Positions 33,565-46,372 of a stretch of DNA of 64,000 bases are shown piece after piece (within the stretch, counting starts at the first letter, position 1; every line of letters begins with the position of its first letter). Source of the stretch: Podocnemis expansa (Eukaryota > Chordata > Testudines > Podocnemididae). The position numbers were made by a program, and so were the translations under genes. Under the pieces are notes generated by a model. It saw only the letters and a program-made list of their open reading frames with translations, was not told where the DNA came from and did not search any database. The DNA is taken from the NCBI GenBank assembly GCA_007922195.1, contig ML682007.1:13154271-13218270 (forward strand). Reading direction: 5' to 3'.

Positions 33565-35752
33565 AGCTATTAGACGGAAATGATTTTCATTCTCTGCCAA
33601 CCTGAGGTGAAGTTGTGTCAGTAAACTAGAGACCAAGGTCTCTTTCTCATTTCCAGTCCCCTGACCCATACAGCCCTCTCTGTTACTTTAACTATTTCTT
33701 TTAAAATACAAAGTGTGTTTTCCCTCCACAGCTAACATCTAAAAACTGGCCAAGCCAATTGACCCAAGCTTCACAAATACACACACACAGTCACCACTGG
33801 ATTGAGATGAAGTATGTGCTGCTAGAATCCATTTAAAATTACTGTGGACGTATTGTTTGAGATAAACAAGCCTCCCCCATGCTAACTAGCACATATAACA
33901 ACACAAATCTTCTTGACTTTGGGCAGGAAGGATAGAAGGATCAATTTCCTTGTTGGACAGAGATCTAAAGGCACTAAACCAGAGACGGCCTTTTCTGAGT
34001 ATCAGCAGAGCTAAAGCATACTACCTGGGTGGGTGGTGTTTGTCACTGCTCCCTTAGAGCGTGTGTGTGGTTTGATTTTCATATAGATACACAGAACCAG
34101 AAATATTAACTCAAGTGCACCACACTGGGTGCCTCTGAAAACCCCACGCCCACAAACAGCAACATTGGTAAACCCCACTTTTATAATACTTTTCACTCCA
34201 GAAGACCTCCCCTGATTCCTTTGGTTGTGCTACCAATCTCTGATGTTTTACTAGTCTGAGACGAGTTCTGAGGGTGAAGATTGCTGTTCCTCTAATTTTA
34301 GAAAACTGTCTCCATGTGAAAGCCAAGGCCTAGATGTACACACATTCCAATGCAACTCTACTGGCCTTTTAGTCACTATAATATTTTTAAGTGAGTTCAT
34401 GGGAGAATGAGCCAATCTGTTTGAAACTGACATCAGTGTTAGATGCTAATCTGCTTAGGTACTTCTGAAAATCCTGACAGGTGCCTATCTGCATCTTTAG
34501 GTGCCTTTGACAGTCTGGCCCAGCAACACACTTTAATGCATATTATGCTGCTGTGAAGCACTGTGTTCATCCATAGCACACCACAAATGAATAAAAACAA
34601 TCTATAGAACAAGTTAGGAACAAAGAACTTCCCATTTGTAGTACTTCCTTCCCAGGATAGGAAATTTCAACTCAGCATAGTGTCACACTGTCTTTCTGAA
34701 TTAAACAATTGCTTTCCAGGGCGCTTGTCCTTTGAGAAGAGGAATCCTGGATTAAAAATATAACACCACACAATCCATCACACAGTGCTGTGGGCTCTCC
34801 ACTGTTACCAGGCAGCTCCTTTGCCTTGTCAGTAAGGGGCTGATCTTACACTACTAGGAACCACAGAATAGCTGTGCTTTAATCAGCAGATTTACACTGA
34901 TGTTAAATTTTACTAAGAAACAACAGATTCAGGCTGAGGAAAGACTTCTCTTTTCCCAACAATGGTTATTGCTTCAGTTCTCTTTTCTTGACACTGGCCA
35001 TTGCAGCTCATCCCCTCTTGCTCACTTGCTTGTCACTTACTTCCTGATCATTGGACTGAAGTGTGTTTTAATCTTTTTAAGTGCAGTCCTTAACATAGTT
35101 ACATAACCTGTATCATGTCTTCAGATGAGCAGTTTATTTTTTAAAAGAACTAGATCAGCTATACAAACATGAGATAATTACAGCAGCATTTTGTCAGGTG
35201 TGTCTCTTCAACAAGCAAAATAAAACCCCACCTTCTTCATCGCATGGCCACACCTCACTTCCCCTCTTTCATGTTGTGTTTTGGTTTCCTGCACCCTCTC
35301 TCTGATCTTTCTACCCTGCACTGCCTCTGATGCTCCTGTATCTCTCCTCCCAATCTCCAGTTTAAAGTTCTGCAGTGATGGCTCATCCCACCCAAACAGC
35401 CAATACAAATTGGAAGTCCTAGAGCATTAGAAAATTGTTCAGAAACTAACAGTGAAGTTAATTCAAAGCTCAAGGGAGATGTGCTTTTGATTTCACTATC
35501 GCAGCATCACTCCCTGTGTCTTTTGTTGCCAAAGCACATAGCTTGTCAGATGGTTTCATTTATACTGGTCAATAGTACACAGCCGTAAGCCTGACACTCC
35601 CTCCAAATAATTCAGAAATACAGCACTGCTGAACACAAGGGAATGGCGTGTTCTCACTTGAACTCATTGAACTTGCTATATCTCAGCATCCTTTCACTGT
35701 GAACACTTCTAGGGACTGGTAAGAAACTGGGAGGTTGGACTGAAAGCTCTTT
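33565..35752. other. Intergenic, no gene recognised
   Basis: Only an old diffuse repeat at about 34440-34520 (TTAGGTGCCTTTGACAGTCT). No coding or RNA feature recognised. Confidence 0.45.
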
Positions 35753-36134
35753 GGCTACGCCTACACTAGGAAAAGTTCATTTGAATTTGTTAATTTGAAC
35801 TAATAAATTCGAGTTCAGGTCAAACTAAACTTGAACTTATTAGTTCAAATTAACAAAGTGGACTATTTCGACTTAACTAGAATTTAATTCGAATTTACAA
35901 AGTTTGCCCTAAGGGTTAATCCTAGTCTATACCGTCCTTAGTTGGAAATAAGGATTGAACTAAGGGCTTAGTTCAAACTAACCAACAGGTTGTACTAATT
36001 TGAACTAAGCTTTCATTAGTTTGAATTGAGAAATTCCTAAATTTGAACTAATGAAAGCCTAGCATAGACAGGTGCTAAGTTAGTTCAAACTAAGCCTCCT
36101 TAATTTGAACTACCTTGAAAGTGTTGACATACCC
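35753..36134. mobile_element. TTCGAA-rich palindromic MITE, copy 1 (decayed)
   Basis: 382 bp. Termini GGCTACGCCTACACTAGG and, inverted, GGGTATGTCAACACTTTC. Packed with forward and reverse versions of TTYRAACTAA, and shares order with 47208-47611. The inner palindrome (CTTTCATTAGTTTGAATT against AATTTGAACTAATGAAAG) is partly decayed, mostly by C-to-T and G-to-A changes at TTCGAA sites. Confidence 0.8.
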
Positions 36135-36140
36135 TTTGAG

Positions 36141-36243
36141 ACAGAGACCACATGTATGCTATGTTTGTTCAGCACCTAACACAATGGGGTCCTGATTCTG
36201 ATCAGGGTCTGTGAGCACTAAGTTAACAGAAATATTAAAAAAT
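36141..36243 (+). repeat. Old amniote interspersed repeat
   Basis: GTTTGTTCAGCACCTAACAC, AATGGGGTCCTGATTCTGAT and CAGGGTCTGTGAGCACTAAG follow the order of a very common sauropsid SINE-like repeat (family name not assigned). Confidence 0.6.
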
Positions 36244-36460
36244 AATGAGAAGAAAGTTTGTTTGGGGGTTGCCAAGCAGTCCCTTTCTAGTGAATCTATG
36301 TCAACTCTGAGCACAACTGAAAGTCTCATTTCTTTCTCTTCTTAAAGTTGTGAAGAAGAGGAAGCAGTAATTAGATGGAGCATGGCTGCCAACATACAGT
36401 CTTACCAGGGGTCAGGGCACTGCATGCTGAACTATGTTGTTGTTTAGTAATGCTATAGAG

Positions 36461-36645
36461 CAGGGCTCTCAAACTCAAATCACCACGAGTGCCACCTGAG
36501 GCCTAGTACAGGGCCGCATGAGGACTAGTATGTTAGCCCGAGAGCTGCACCACTGAAACCTTTTCATACAATGATATTGCAAATATCGGTAGTAATAGTG
36601 TCATTGCGGGCCACAGGAAATGGGCCACGTGTTTGAGACCCCCAG
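36461..36645. mobile_element. Non-autonomous hAT element 6
   Basis: 185 bp. Starts CAGGGCTCTCAAACTCAAAT and ends GTTTGAGACCCCCAG. Flanked by CTATAGAG (36453-36460) and CTGTAGAG (36646-36653), one mismatch. Same family as 46373-46529. Confidence 0.9.
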
Positions 36646-38698
36646 CTGTAGAGCTTTTCTTGTCTCTATTTCTATGTGAATGTCCCCGTATCCTTCTGTG
36701 TTAGTCCACCACACAGTTACTATTTTTATACTCCGTGTGTTTTGTTTAGAGTTCTTTAGTAATGGAGAGCCCCAGGGGCTTTTGTTTCTTACCAACAATA
36801 GCGGCTCCAGTTTGATACTATGGAACACTAGATCAGGCTAGGCATGAGTCAGTAGTTTGATTTATCCCAATGCAAAGCATCCTGGGATTGCTGGGCCAGC
36901 TATATAAGGGCACAGCAGTAAAGGTATTCAGTTTGGTGAGGGCTTCTCCTTGAGATGTATGGAGGGGGAACCACCACCACCACCCAACAGGTTATCCTCT
37001 GGGACTTGTGCATTTTCATTAGTAATCTATCCACTATTCCTCTTGAGGTATTACTGAGAAAAATCTCTTGGGATTTTGGTGATTGCCTCTGCAAAGGCAG
37101 AACTGAACGGCCTATTTCCTGTGTGCAGCCAGCCATTCGCACCAAGTACTCTGACATCACTTGCACGTGTTGCATCATGTGCTCACTGAGGCTATAAATT
37201 GCTAAGTGCAGCTGTAAAGATAAATGTGGTGTGCTGCATGCTCTGTAGAAGTATTCCTCGGCTTAGGAGGTGGGTGAGGAGTAGAGACGTGGAGAAGAGC
37301 AGTAGACAAAATTGTAGGACCCTGGGTTTGAAGTATTTCTTTCTGCAAGTTGCTGCTTCAGGATTTGTCTCATGGCTTTCAATCACCTATAAACACAAAA
37401 CCATTAATCTAACCCTGTCTCAGGTCTGATTTTAGGAACACAAGTCATTGTGGGTGTTCTAACTGGCTTTGCTGGTATAACTTGGTGTCTAGTAAACATT
37501 TGTAGTTTTAACTATAATTGTTTGTAGTTTAAACTAACAGTAACATTGCCATGTGTGTTTCATTCTGTTTTCCCTAGTAGGAGTTAGAGATAACTAGTAA
37601 ATCCTAGATGTATGGGCTTGGTGGGACCCAGCTGGAAATAACAGCTGTCTGGCACAATAGTGGCTGATTTAGCGCATAGACTGATTAACTCAAGTGCTGT
37701 GAAATATGGTGCTGTTAACCAGTCTGAGAGGTGAACTTTAGAGTGCTTGAGTCAGAGAAGCCTGCGGCGGGCGGATGCGTAAAGTAGCTGTACACTGGTG
37801 TGTCTTTAACCCAGGCAAAACACTATATCATGTAATGCAGTGAGAGGAAGAAGCCAGCCTTTTTCTTCCTCTGTGGGCTCTGTGAGGCTTTCCACAGAGG
37901 AGTCAAATGCTTGCAAGACATGGTATTTATTTTGCTTGTTTTGCTGATTATCTCTTCAGGCCAAGGCCTTGGTTTTCTGCCTGTCATGCTGGAGTGATTC
38001 TCTACTCTTCTATGATCCCTTATTGAGGCTGTTTCTTTTCATTGTGCCCTGCTGCCATGACCTGAATAATGGCAGAGCAATGGAGTTTGGTGCCACATGA
38101 CAGCCTAGGCAAAATAAAATAAAACAAAATCCCATTTTTCATTAACTTTTAAAAAATATGTATAGAGAATACAAATCTAATGAACAATGTGTAAACTTCT
38201 CATAATATATAAACTTTTCATTTATTAAGCACTTGCTACTTAACCTTAGCTAAACTTGAAACTATTCATATGAATGGTTCAAATATAAATCAATTTGTTA
38301 TGCAATTTACAGACAATTTTTTATAAAAATCCAACTATTTAAAAATATTAAACAATAGTAGCAAAATTCAGAGGTGGGGAAGAAAGCATGGGAAGGAAAT
38401 GGGTAGAGGGCAGAGGAAGGTAAAGGAGGGCCCATGCATTCAGTAACATCATTCAGCTACTTCCAGCGTGACATCTCGTATATTGGAGAGCTTGTCTTGG
38501 CTATTTGTAGTATAGTATACACCTCTCTCCATGGTGGCCAAGTTAATGAAGTCTGTGCTCCAGTCTTCAACTGTTGGTTGCCTTTTGGATTTCTGTATTT
38601 GTAGTCCTTGTCTTCTGGCAATTATTAGTGCTCTAAATCAGAGTTCATCAGCTTTCAGTTAACCTCCATTAGGTTTAAAATTACATGTTTTACCTTAT

Positions 38699-38783
38699 CG
38701 TGTGAGCTTTAAAAGTGCCACAAGACTCCTTATTTGTTTTTGCTGAGCTAGACTAACATGGCTACCCTTTGCAACATGCTTCA
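38699..38783 (+). repeat. Penelope-like tail fragment
   Basis: TTTAAAAGTGCCACAAGACT, CCTTATTTGTTTTTGCTGAG and CTAGACTAACATGGCTACCC are the 3'-tail wording found next to Penelope-like coding relics. 5'-truncated. Confidence 0.7.
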
Positions 38784-39670
38784 GAGCATAATATAATTTG
38801 ATCTGATAGGATTAAAAATGAACTGTGCAATTAAGCTCTGCCATGGTTAGGCAAAAATGATGTGCAAAGCCAAAAGATACAAATGGGCGAAGTATGCTGG
38901 TCCTGATTCCTCAAGGTGCTGAATGTCTCCCTCTTGCTTCACTTCCAAGTGTTGATTGTCTTCAGCTCTCATAGATTTCAATGGGAACAGAAGACACGGA
39001 GAACCTTGGAGGATTAAGCCCCTATATCTGGCTCAAAATAGGATAGACAAGATTCATCCCCTGAACTCTCCAGCCACAGAGAGCACACTTTCTTTGCAAC
39101 TTTAATTTTCAATTATATGGATCATTTAACATATAGGATTTCTGTTCCAGAAAAGCTATGCTTAGTGAGCAGGTGCATAGTAAACGCAACCCAAACTCAT
39201 TATTATATGTTTATAAACAGAGGCTGCAACTTGGCAAAATCTCTAGCTGTACCTTCCCCAACACCCATGCAAATGACAGGGAAATTTTAATTTCAATTGA
39301 CAATCTTATCCCTCTACATTCTCTGAGCTGTACTGGAAAAAACTAACCCACAGCTGAGGCATTGCTTGCAATTTCTGGACAACCATCCTTTAGAATTTCC
39401 TAAGTGGAGGGAAGATATGGATTCTTGTTAATAATGTTGCATCTTTCATTGGCTTTTCGGATGATGGATTTGTGGTTTTCTTTTGCATGACATTTGATAA
39501 CAACAACATATGATGCCATTTAAAAGTGTGTCTTTTTCATCAACGCCTCAGCTAAGCATGAAAGCGTTTGCTAGAAAAGCTATTATGTCTGAAAACCGGC
39601 AATGACTCACATCAGTTGTCATAACTTTTATACAGATAGTTTCATATGGGCCCCAGTGACACCCTCAGAA

Positions 39671-39690
39671 ACCAACCAACCAACCAACCA
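39671..39690. repeat. Short tandem repeat (ACCA)5
   Basis: Five perfect ACCA units. Confidence 0.85.
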
Positions 39691-41780
39691 AACTCTATGT
39701 AATATGCCTGTTCTATTTCAAAATATGTACTTACCCGTGTGGTTCAACAGATATGCTTTGCAATCTGGCTTGTTGCTTGCGCATCCCACAGAGAAGAACA
39801 GACCCCTGTTGATAAACAGTGATGATATTAAGAAGTGAAGAGACAAAAGAGGACTTGCCCAGCTTTGGTTCAAAATAAAATCAAGGTTTTACAAGGAAAT
39901 GGCTCACTCTTCACCATCCTTGATGTAGACCCCAACCTCAAAAGATAACATTCTAACCAAGAAGCAAGGAGTATAGTTTCCTATAAGCAATCTTACCTGT
40001 GGCAATTTTCCCACAGTAATTGTTACAATACTACAGAATATCATTTGCAAGTCTTTATGCTGCATTCCAAGAGATTAATGAGTGAACTAAAAGGAACAGG
40101 GCTAATGAGTTCTGTTGGCGGATGTTCTGTGCACAGGAAATCTTGACTTCTAGGGTGAAACCCTGAAGCCATTGAAGTCAACTGACTTGTGTGGGCCACG
40201 GTTTCACCCCTAATCCCTAGTCTAAAACTCCCGGCATTGCACAGTTGACTCAATTAACCTTTCTGCCACATTTCCTGTAAAGTAACAATGCCCTACCTCA
40301 AAGCTGTAGTGACAATTAATCAATTAGTAGCTGTGAAGCATTTTGGAGGTTGACAAGGGATCCACATATATTATTGCGGTGCTGTTGTCCTGTCAGGAGC
40401 TCTGTAGGAGAAAAGTGTTTTGTATTCTTCCCTGGGTAATGCAAGGAGATTTAGAAGAAAAATTACTGCTCTTTCATAGTTATTCTTACCAACTTAACCT
40501 CTATTTTAACAATGCTAACACGCTGGTGAAACAAACTAGTTTCCAATCTATCAGCATTTATTGAAGCTTGGTCTGCCAGTGTCCTCACACGAGATGAGGA
40601 AGAGAATGCCATTTCAGTCAGTTTTAGGTGATTCTTAATTCTGTATTCAGGGTCCGATCCAATGCTGACTGGAGATGCTGGAAAGACTCCCAGTGGCTTC
40701 AGCAGCCATAAGTTCAAGCCTCTTGAGCCTAGCTGCCATGATAATGGATGAAATAGAAATGCCTAGGTAGACAATAGATTGAAAAGGGAATTAGAAAAAA
40801 TCCATACTTGAGTAAAACTCCATGAACATCCTTCCTTAAGTAAGAACAAGACTCATGCAATGGCAAACAGATGCTTTGATGCTCCCTGATTTATACCTTA
40901 AATACCAGGAAATGACCGCAGTTGTGTTAACCAGTGACGGTTGGACTACTATGCCTATGGCAAGTATTTTATGCTTCACACTTCAGCACAGGAAACTCTG
41001 TGGTTTGCTCAGCGGAGGCAAGTGTTATAAAAAGTCACACTGGCCCTTCTCATGACTCCACCACCATTTGCTACATCTGTCAGCTCCACAGCCAAGGACA
41101 GCCTAGGCTCTGCAAGGAGACATTGAGGGAAATGAAATGGTTGTGAATGAGATTGTTCAAGTTCAGCAAAGTCTGATATTAGAAGAAATCTGAATGAACT
41201 CCCATTTGCCATATACTTGAGTTAGAGCTAGAAAAGTCTGAAAGGGGGTAATTAAAGTATTTTCTTCTTTAACTAGAAGTATAATAATTCTAATTAAAGT
41301 ATTTTTTTGGTTTTATTGTTGAGGAGATGGGTTAACCGAGCAGTACAAAAAGCCTGGCTTAGGCGTTCATTAATTGGTGAATAAAATCACCTATGTGTTC
41401 CTATTTTTCTGGATGGGACACAAGCTTCCTTTACCATGAGAGTCATGCAAACCACAACTAATTCACTGTGAAAGGGTGCTGAAGCTTTAGCTAACACCAG
41501 ATGACGGATGAGCTGCTGTTAAGTACAGCAGGCTTGAAGGAAGCTTACTTTCGGACAGATACTGAGAAATCAGGTGACACAGGTGACTGCAGCCCTATGT
41601 AGCTAAGAGAACTTCTAAGGCTTAGACCCACAGGTTTCTTGTCCAGGTACTGAGGCTATCAGGTAGAACAGTTTCATTTCTTAGCTGCTAACATTAGTTA
41701 TTGTTTTTTACCTGATTACTCTGTTGCTGGGGAAACTGAGAAGCAGCTTGTCAGAACCTGATCGGGGGCACAGAGGAGGA

Positions 41781-42062
41781 GGTGTATGTCTACAACACTG
41801 CCATAAAAGACTTGGTGCACCAACTCTCAGAGGCTGGATCTACTATTGCGGGCCTCAAACTAGCAAAGTAGACATTGGGGTTGGAGCCCAGGCTCTGAGA
41901 CCCTCCCCCTTACGAGTTTTGAGAGCCTCAGCTCTGGTTCTAGCCTGAAAGTTTAAACAGCTATCTTGAGGCCAGCTGCCCAGGACTCTCAAGTTCAGAT
42001 CAGTTTGACCCATCCTGTGAGAGTCAGTGCTGCAGGTCTTTTATGGCTGCATAGACATGCCC
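41781..42062. mobile_element. MITE family C with 28-bp inverted ends
   Basis: Left GTATGTCTACAACACTGCCA followed by TAAAAGAC pairs with right, inverted, GCATGTCTATGCAGCCATAA followed by AAGAC. Interior GAGCCCAGGCTCTGAGACCC is typical of a turtle MITE by memory. Target duplication not resolved. Confidence 0.7.
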
Positions 42063-43334
42063 AAAGTCTCTCCCCCACTTAACAAACAGCCAGCTCCTTC
42101 CTCCTCCATCTGCTTTGTTAGGATCCAATGAGACTGAGGTCTTGTGCTCATATGGCAGATATGGGCCAGCTTCCCTCACATGCTGCTCACTTCTTATCAG
42201 TGCACCTCTGATATTTTAAAAATGATCTCTTGTTCAGGTCAGGCCTAACTCTTTCTGCTGAGCCTGCCCAATAGGGCCAACAGTTGATGTCCCTGCTAGT
42301 GTCTAAGATGGCATGTTTAGGTTTGGTGAACGTTTTGAGATTTATCATTCATGTGGGTTTGTTTGTTCCAATGTCCAGTTTCTTTGAGACATAATTCTAG
42401 TTTGGGGGGAGGGAATATTGCCTATCAGTTGGTGCTTGTCTTTGTGCAAGAGATAACCAATACTGCAACATCCTGCACTGTTTGGGGTGGAGAAAGTACA
42501 TGACAACTAAAGACTTTATATAGCCTGCAAATTCATCTCACACAGGCTGCCACTGAGCAATTTCTGATAGTGTGGTTAGGAAGAATGAGCTTGGAGAAAG
42601 GGCTCAGTAGTTCAAGATTGCTAGTCCAGACCCTGCCACTGGTTTGCTATGTGTTGTAAGTTACTTCGCTTGAATGTGCTGCCCATTTCCGATCTATTTT
42701 CCTAGGGATTCACAAGAGCAAAGTGCCGAATTTATCTACAGTACTCTAAAAATGAAAAGCACTCTATAAAAGCAAACTCTTGTGAAAAGAAAGAACTAAA
42801 CATTTACAGTCCATATAGTACAGATGTTTAAACCCACTTTTCCTGAGCTATCACAGCAGATGTCATCTCTTATCTGTTGTTATATCTTCACTAACTCTCG
42901 AAGATTTCCTCACTGTTCCCTTTTCTAAGAAGGTGCCAATCAGATCCATGGGAAATCTTGATGGGATAGAGAAGAAGTAAGTTTCTTCTCCTGCTGCAAA
43001 ATCCAGAGGCAATTTCCTTGAAGAATCTTACTCAAAAATGTGGACTGACTCTCATGAAATGAACACTTCCTGTGGGGCAGCATGTAGAACAATCTTTCAA
43101 ACTGTGGCTGAGAATGGACTGGCCCCTTAGCATGGGATCTCTTCCTCGTTTCCAGATGCTAGACCAGATTAAGAAAAGCTAAAAATACATTACTCTCCTT
43201 GTACTATTTTTCCACGTAAACCATTGCCGTAGGAATATTATGCAGTTGCAAATAGGAGAGGATGTGTCCCCATGATGACCTCTCTGTTAAGACATGATCC
43301 AGTTGGTAAAAGAACGAGAGCCTTTAAACTAGAG
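42063..43334. other. Intergenic, no gene recognised
   Basis: No repeat or gene recognised with confidence; weak antisense MIR-like wording near 42640-42780. Confidence 0.4.
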
Positions 43335-43342
43335 ATGTAAGG

Positions 43343-43547
43343 CAGTGGTTCCCAAAATTTTCTCCGCTGTGGCACACCTTGCTACCTTTAATTTGAGGCA
43401 CACCACCATATAGTTTCCAAATGAACTCATGAATATTCATGAGCCAATCCAGAGGTCTTTGAATAGTCTTTCAAAAAATTTTGTGGCACATCTGCTCAGA
43501 CCTGATGGCACACCTGTGTGCTGTGGCACACTGGTTGGGGAACACTG
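43343..43547. mobile_element. Non-autonomous hAT element 7
   Basis: 205 bp. Starts CAGTGGTTCCCAAAATTTTC and ends CTGGTTGGGGAACACTG. Flanked by ATGTAAGG (43335-43342) and ATATAAGG (43548-43555), one mismatch. Several GTGGCACA words inside. Confidence 0.9.
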
Positions 43548-43584
43548 ATATAAGGTTCTCTATGAGGTGGGACTCTTGCTGTGA

Positions 43585-43868
43585 GGGCTAGTCTTCACTA
43601 ACAGCAGCAAATTTGCTGCCATCAGTGCAAACTTCCTGTTCAACTGCTCAGGTCTGTGAAGACCTGCTCAGCCAGCCAAGAAGTCGATTTCTGAGCACCA
43701 GCCTGGCACCTAGGGTAGTGCTGAGTCGAAGAGAGTCCCCTCCTTTTGACTCAGTGCAGTGGACATAATAGGAACAGGGAAGTTGAACAGAGCTACACAA
43801 GTTATTTTAAGTAACTTGCGTATCTTCTTTCAACTGCTGCTAAAAAAGGAAGGCAGTGTAGACCTGCC
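43585..43868 (-). mobile_element. MITE family A, copy 2 (inverted)
   Basis: GGGCTAGTCTTCACTAACAG on the left and GCAGTGTAGACCTGCC on the right form the termini. TGAAGACCTGCTCAGCCAGC and TTTTGACTCAGTGCAGTGGA are the reverse complement of words in the other two copies. Confidence 0.75.
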
Positions 43869-45130
43869 TTGACCATTCCCTTGTGCAACTTTAAACAAGT
43901 CACTTCAAAGTGGCTTCTAGCTTTAGTTGTCTCAGTTCTTAGGAGCTAAACTTGGGCCTAATTTTAAGGGGTGTTGATCACTTGCAACTCCTGCTGACTT
44001 TACCAGTGGCAAGGGATGCATTTCTGAAAACCAGAGTCCTGTGTCTTTTGATGGGCACCCAAACCCATGGCTGTTCCATGCTGTGTATTTCCATTGGGAG
44101 CGAATACCTCTTATATTTTAGACACAGCATAGGAGCTCAAACCTCAAGAGAATGAAATTCATTAGCTTCTTCAACTGAAGAGCTTTCTAGAGGCACATTT
44201 TGTACATGGTAGAAAAGGGTTCAGGGACCAGGGGAATAAATGGCTTGTGTCTCCTGTGTTAGCACGTTTTAAGGCTTAATTGAATCTCACTCTTAAATTT
44301 AATTTTTGGGGACTGTTGCCCAATTTGATTGAAATCATGACCCGCATCTGCTCTCATACCAGTTTTACACTTTAGTGCAGCAGTAAATGAGAGATGAGAA
44401 TCAGTCCCAATGTCTGCAGTTATTTTTTTTCTTAAGATGCCCAGATGCATATAATGGAAAGTAAGGTCCCAATCCTGCAACTTTTTAAACAGAACTCTTT
44501 GCATGAGTGAGAATTACTTACACCAGGATTACAAAATAGGACCCACAGGGCATTTATCCTATTTCTCCTGAAATCAGTGGGGAATTTTGGCTTTGACTTG
44601 ACTCGGCTCAGGTTTCAAAACCTATTGTACATAATGCTAATCGTAAAGATCAGCATGGCAAGACTGGCTGTAGAAGAAGATGGGGTGGGAAGAAAAACTA
44701 CAACCTGAGTCATTGTTTACTGTAGGGCAAACTGCATTCAGATTGATTAATTTCTGGCCCACACCTGGTTTTACTCAGACAGAATAACTGCAGAAATATG
44801 TCCCCACATTTACATGTAGCTTCTGGTACCAGCAACTGCTCTTCTCCAACTTAAGTACAGAACTCCATCTGCTTGAACTGAGTGGCAAGAGGACATCTGT
44901 TCAGCCTGCAGCTGGCTGGCCAGAAGCGGACTCCAAGGTTCTGGTGCATCAGTGGTGTGAAACCTGCAGAGAACGTGGCTTTTTTGGTTTTTTGGGGCCA
45001 GGAACAGAATGCAAAGTTACTTCTACAATGACTAAGTCCCCTAAAGCAAATGGGAGAAGGCTCTTGATCCAAAGTCTATTAAAATCAATGAAAAGATTCC
45101 TGTTGGCTTTACTGGGCTCTGGTTCAGATC
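43869..45130. other. Intergenic, no gene recognised
   Basis: No recognisable gene or clear transposon. Scattered short frames only. Confidence 0.4.
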
Positions 45131-45139
45131 CCAGATGAG

Positions 45140-45843
45140 GATGATACTAAATCAACATCATCAAGGATCATCCTGGAAGACAATCCCTCACTCTCTCAAA
45201 CCTTGGGAAGTAGGCCACTGATCGCCTACACACAACCCCTCCAAACTTAAGCAAATACTCACTAGCAACTGGACACCATATGACGGAAACACTGAGCCAG
45301 GTACTCTTCCCAGCAGCAAATCCCATTGCCAGCTCTGCCTGCATATTTACATCGTAGGACCTAACCAAATCAGCCCTCCATCAGGGACTTTCATCTGCAG
45401 ACCTATCAATGTGAGATATGCCAACAATGCCCCTCTGCCATATACATTAGCAGACTGAACTGTCTCTGTGCAAAAGAATACATGAACACAAATCAGATCT
45501 CAAGAGTGGTAACATTAAAAAACCAGCAGGGGATCACTTTAATCTCCCTGCACACTGTGTAAAAGACATGCTAGTTAAAGTACTTGAGCAAAAAAATACT
45601 TTGAAAACAGACCTCAGTGTGAAACTGCAAGGCTGGAATTTATATGCAAATGTGACACTATCAGACAAGGCCTGAATGGAGATTTAGAATGGCGTAACTC
45701 ACTACAAAAGATAATTCCATCTCTTTTAACATTCTCACCTTTTCATCTATTGTTGTTTTAAACGGCCACATCCACACTGTTTGAATTAAAAGAAGTTGCT
45801 TTGTTTGCTGTAATAGACTAACACCCCCCCCCACCCCCCCCCG
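45140..45843 (+). mobile_element. Penelope-like retroelement, 3' part with GIY-YIG relic
   Basis: Translated pieces in shifting frames give ILEDNPSLSQTLGSRPLIAY (about 45172-45231), CQQCPSAIYIS (about 45418-45450) and HEHKSDLKSGNIKKPAGDHF (45484-45543) followed by NLPAHCVKDM. RLEFICKCDTIRQGLNGDLE (45634-45693) comes last. This is the order of the C-terminal end of a Penelope-like protein: linker after the reverse transcriptase, then the GIY-YIG endonuclease. AIYIS stands where the YIG of the motif would be. The end carries the usual tail (GTTGCTTTGTTTGCTGTAAT then AGACTAACAC), running into poly-C at 45824-45842. Stops and frameshifts make it inactive. Confidence 0.72.
45824..45842. repeat. 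Poly-C tract
   Basis: Nine and nine C residues around one A, at the end of the Penelope-like tail. May be a sequencing-sensitive region. Confidence 0.85.
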
Positions 45844-46302
45844 GGAACTATTTCAATTGACCGACCCTAACTTACCTTTCACGGTATATGCATACAAACC
45901 TGGCATACTGCAGTTTCCATTTCATGTCACAAGTCACAGCAGTTGTCTCTAAGAAAAGGTACACTACCAATTTGAAATCTTTTCAGCAGTTGAGTTCTGG
46001 GCCTCGTATTTCATCATGGTTTAATCTTCATTGCCCTATTCTTTAGAATTGTTTTTCTTATTTCTGTTTAGAGTGTAAGACACGCATACAGAACAAGGAA
46101 AATAGAGTGGCTTAATCAAAGGAAAATGGTGAAATGGATTATAGCCAGTGTGGTGTCAAATGCCCAAATAAACAAAAAATGTAAAAAGAATGTGGTGTAT
46201 TGAAATTGTAGGCTGTCACTATCAGTACTTGGGAGGTTCCTAATCCTGCTTGCAAGCTGGAAATTCTGTAGGGAAGCATGGTGTGACCTGGGACTAACAA
46301 CA

Positions 46303-46350
46303 GTCAGTCTGTTAGTCTTCAAGTGCCACAGGACTCCTTGTTTTTTTCAG
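46303..46350 (+). repeat. Penelope-like tail scrap
   Basis: GTCTGTTAGTCTTCAAGTGC and CACAGGACTCCTTGTTTTTT are a short piece of the same tail, directly left of hAT element 8. Confidence 0.65.
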
Positions 46351-46372
46351 TCTGCACCCAGACAGCCTAAAG

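Larger units (their letters stand above)
36646..41780. other. Intergenic, no gene recognised
   Basis: About 5 kb without a recognised gene. Contains a (CCA)n patch at about 36973-36987, one Penelope-tail fragment (38699-38783) and (ACCA)n at 39671-39690. An old repeat with inverted GGTGAAACCCTG/GTTTCACCCC words lies near 40155-40210. Confidence 0.45.

Noticed and set aside
36901..36908. TATATAAG, a possible core promoter
   Set aside because: No gene, exon or CpG-rich region follows it; such words are expected by chance in 64 kb.
39671..39690. Tandem ACCA repeat considered as part of a CRISPR-like or satellite array
   Set aside because: Only five 4-bp units without spacers; a simple microsatellite.
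40855..41055. Frame with LTSDGWTT, which recalls a hAT transposase motif
   Set aside because: Only a few residues fit, the rest does not follow the hAT order, and no hAT ends flank it.
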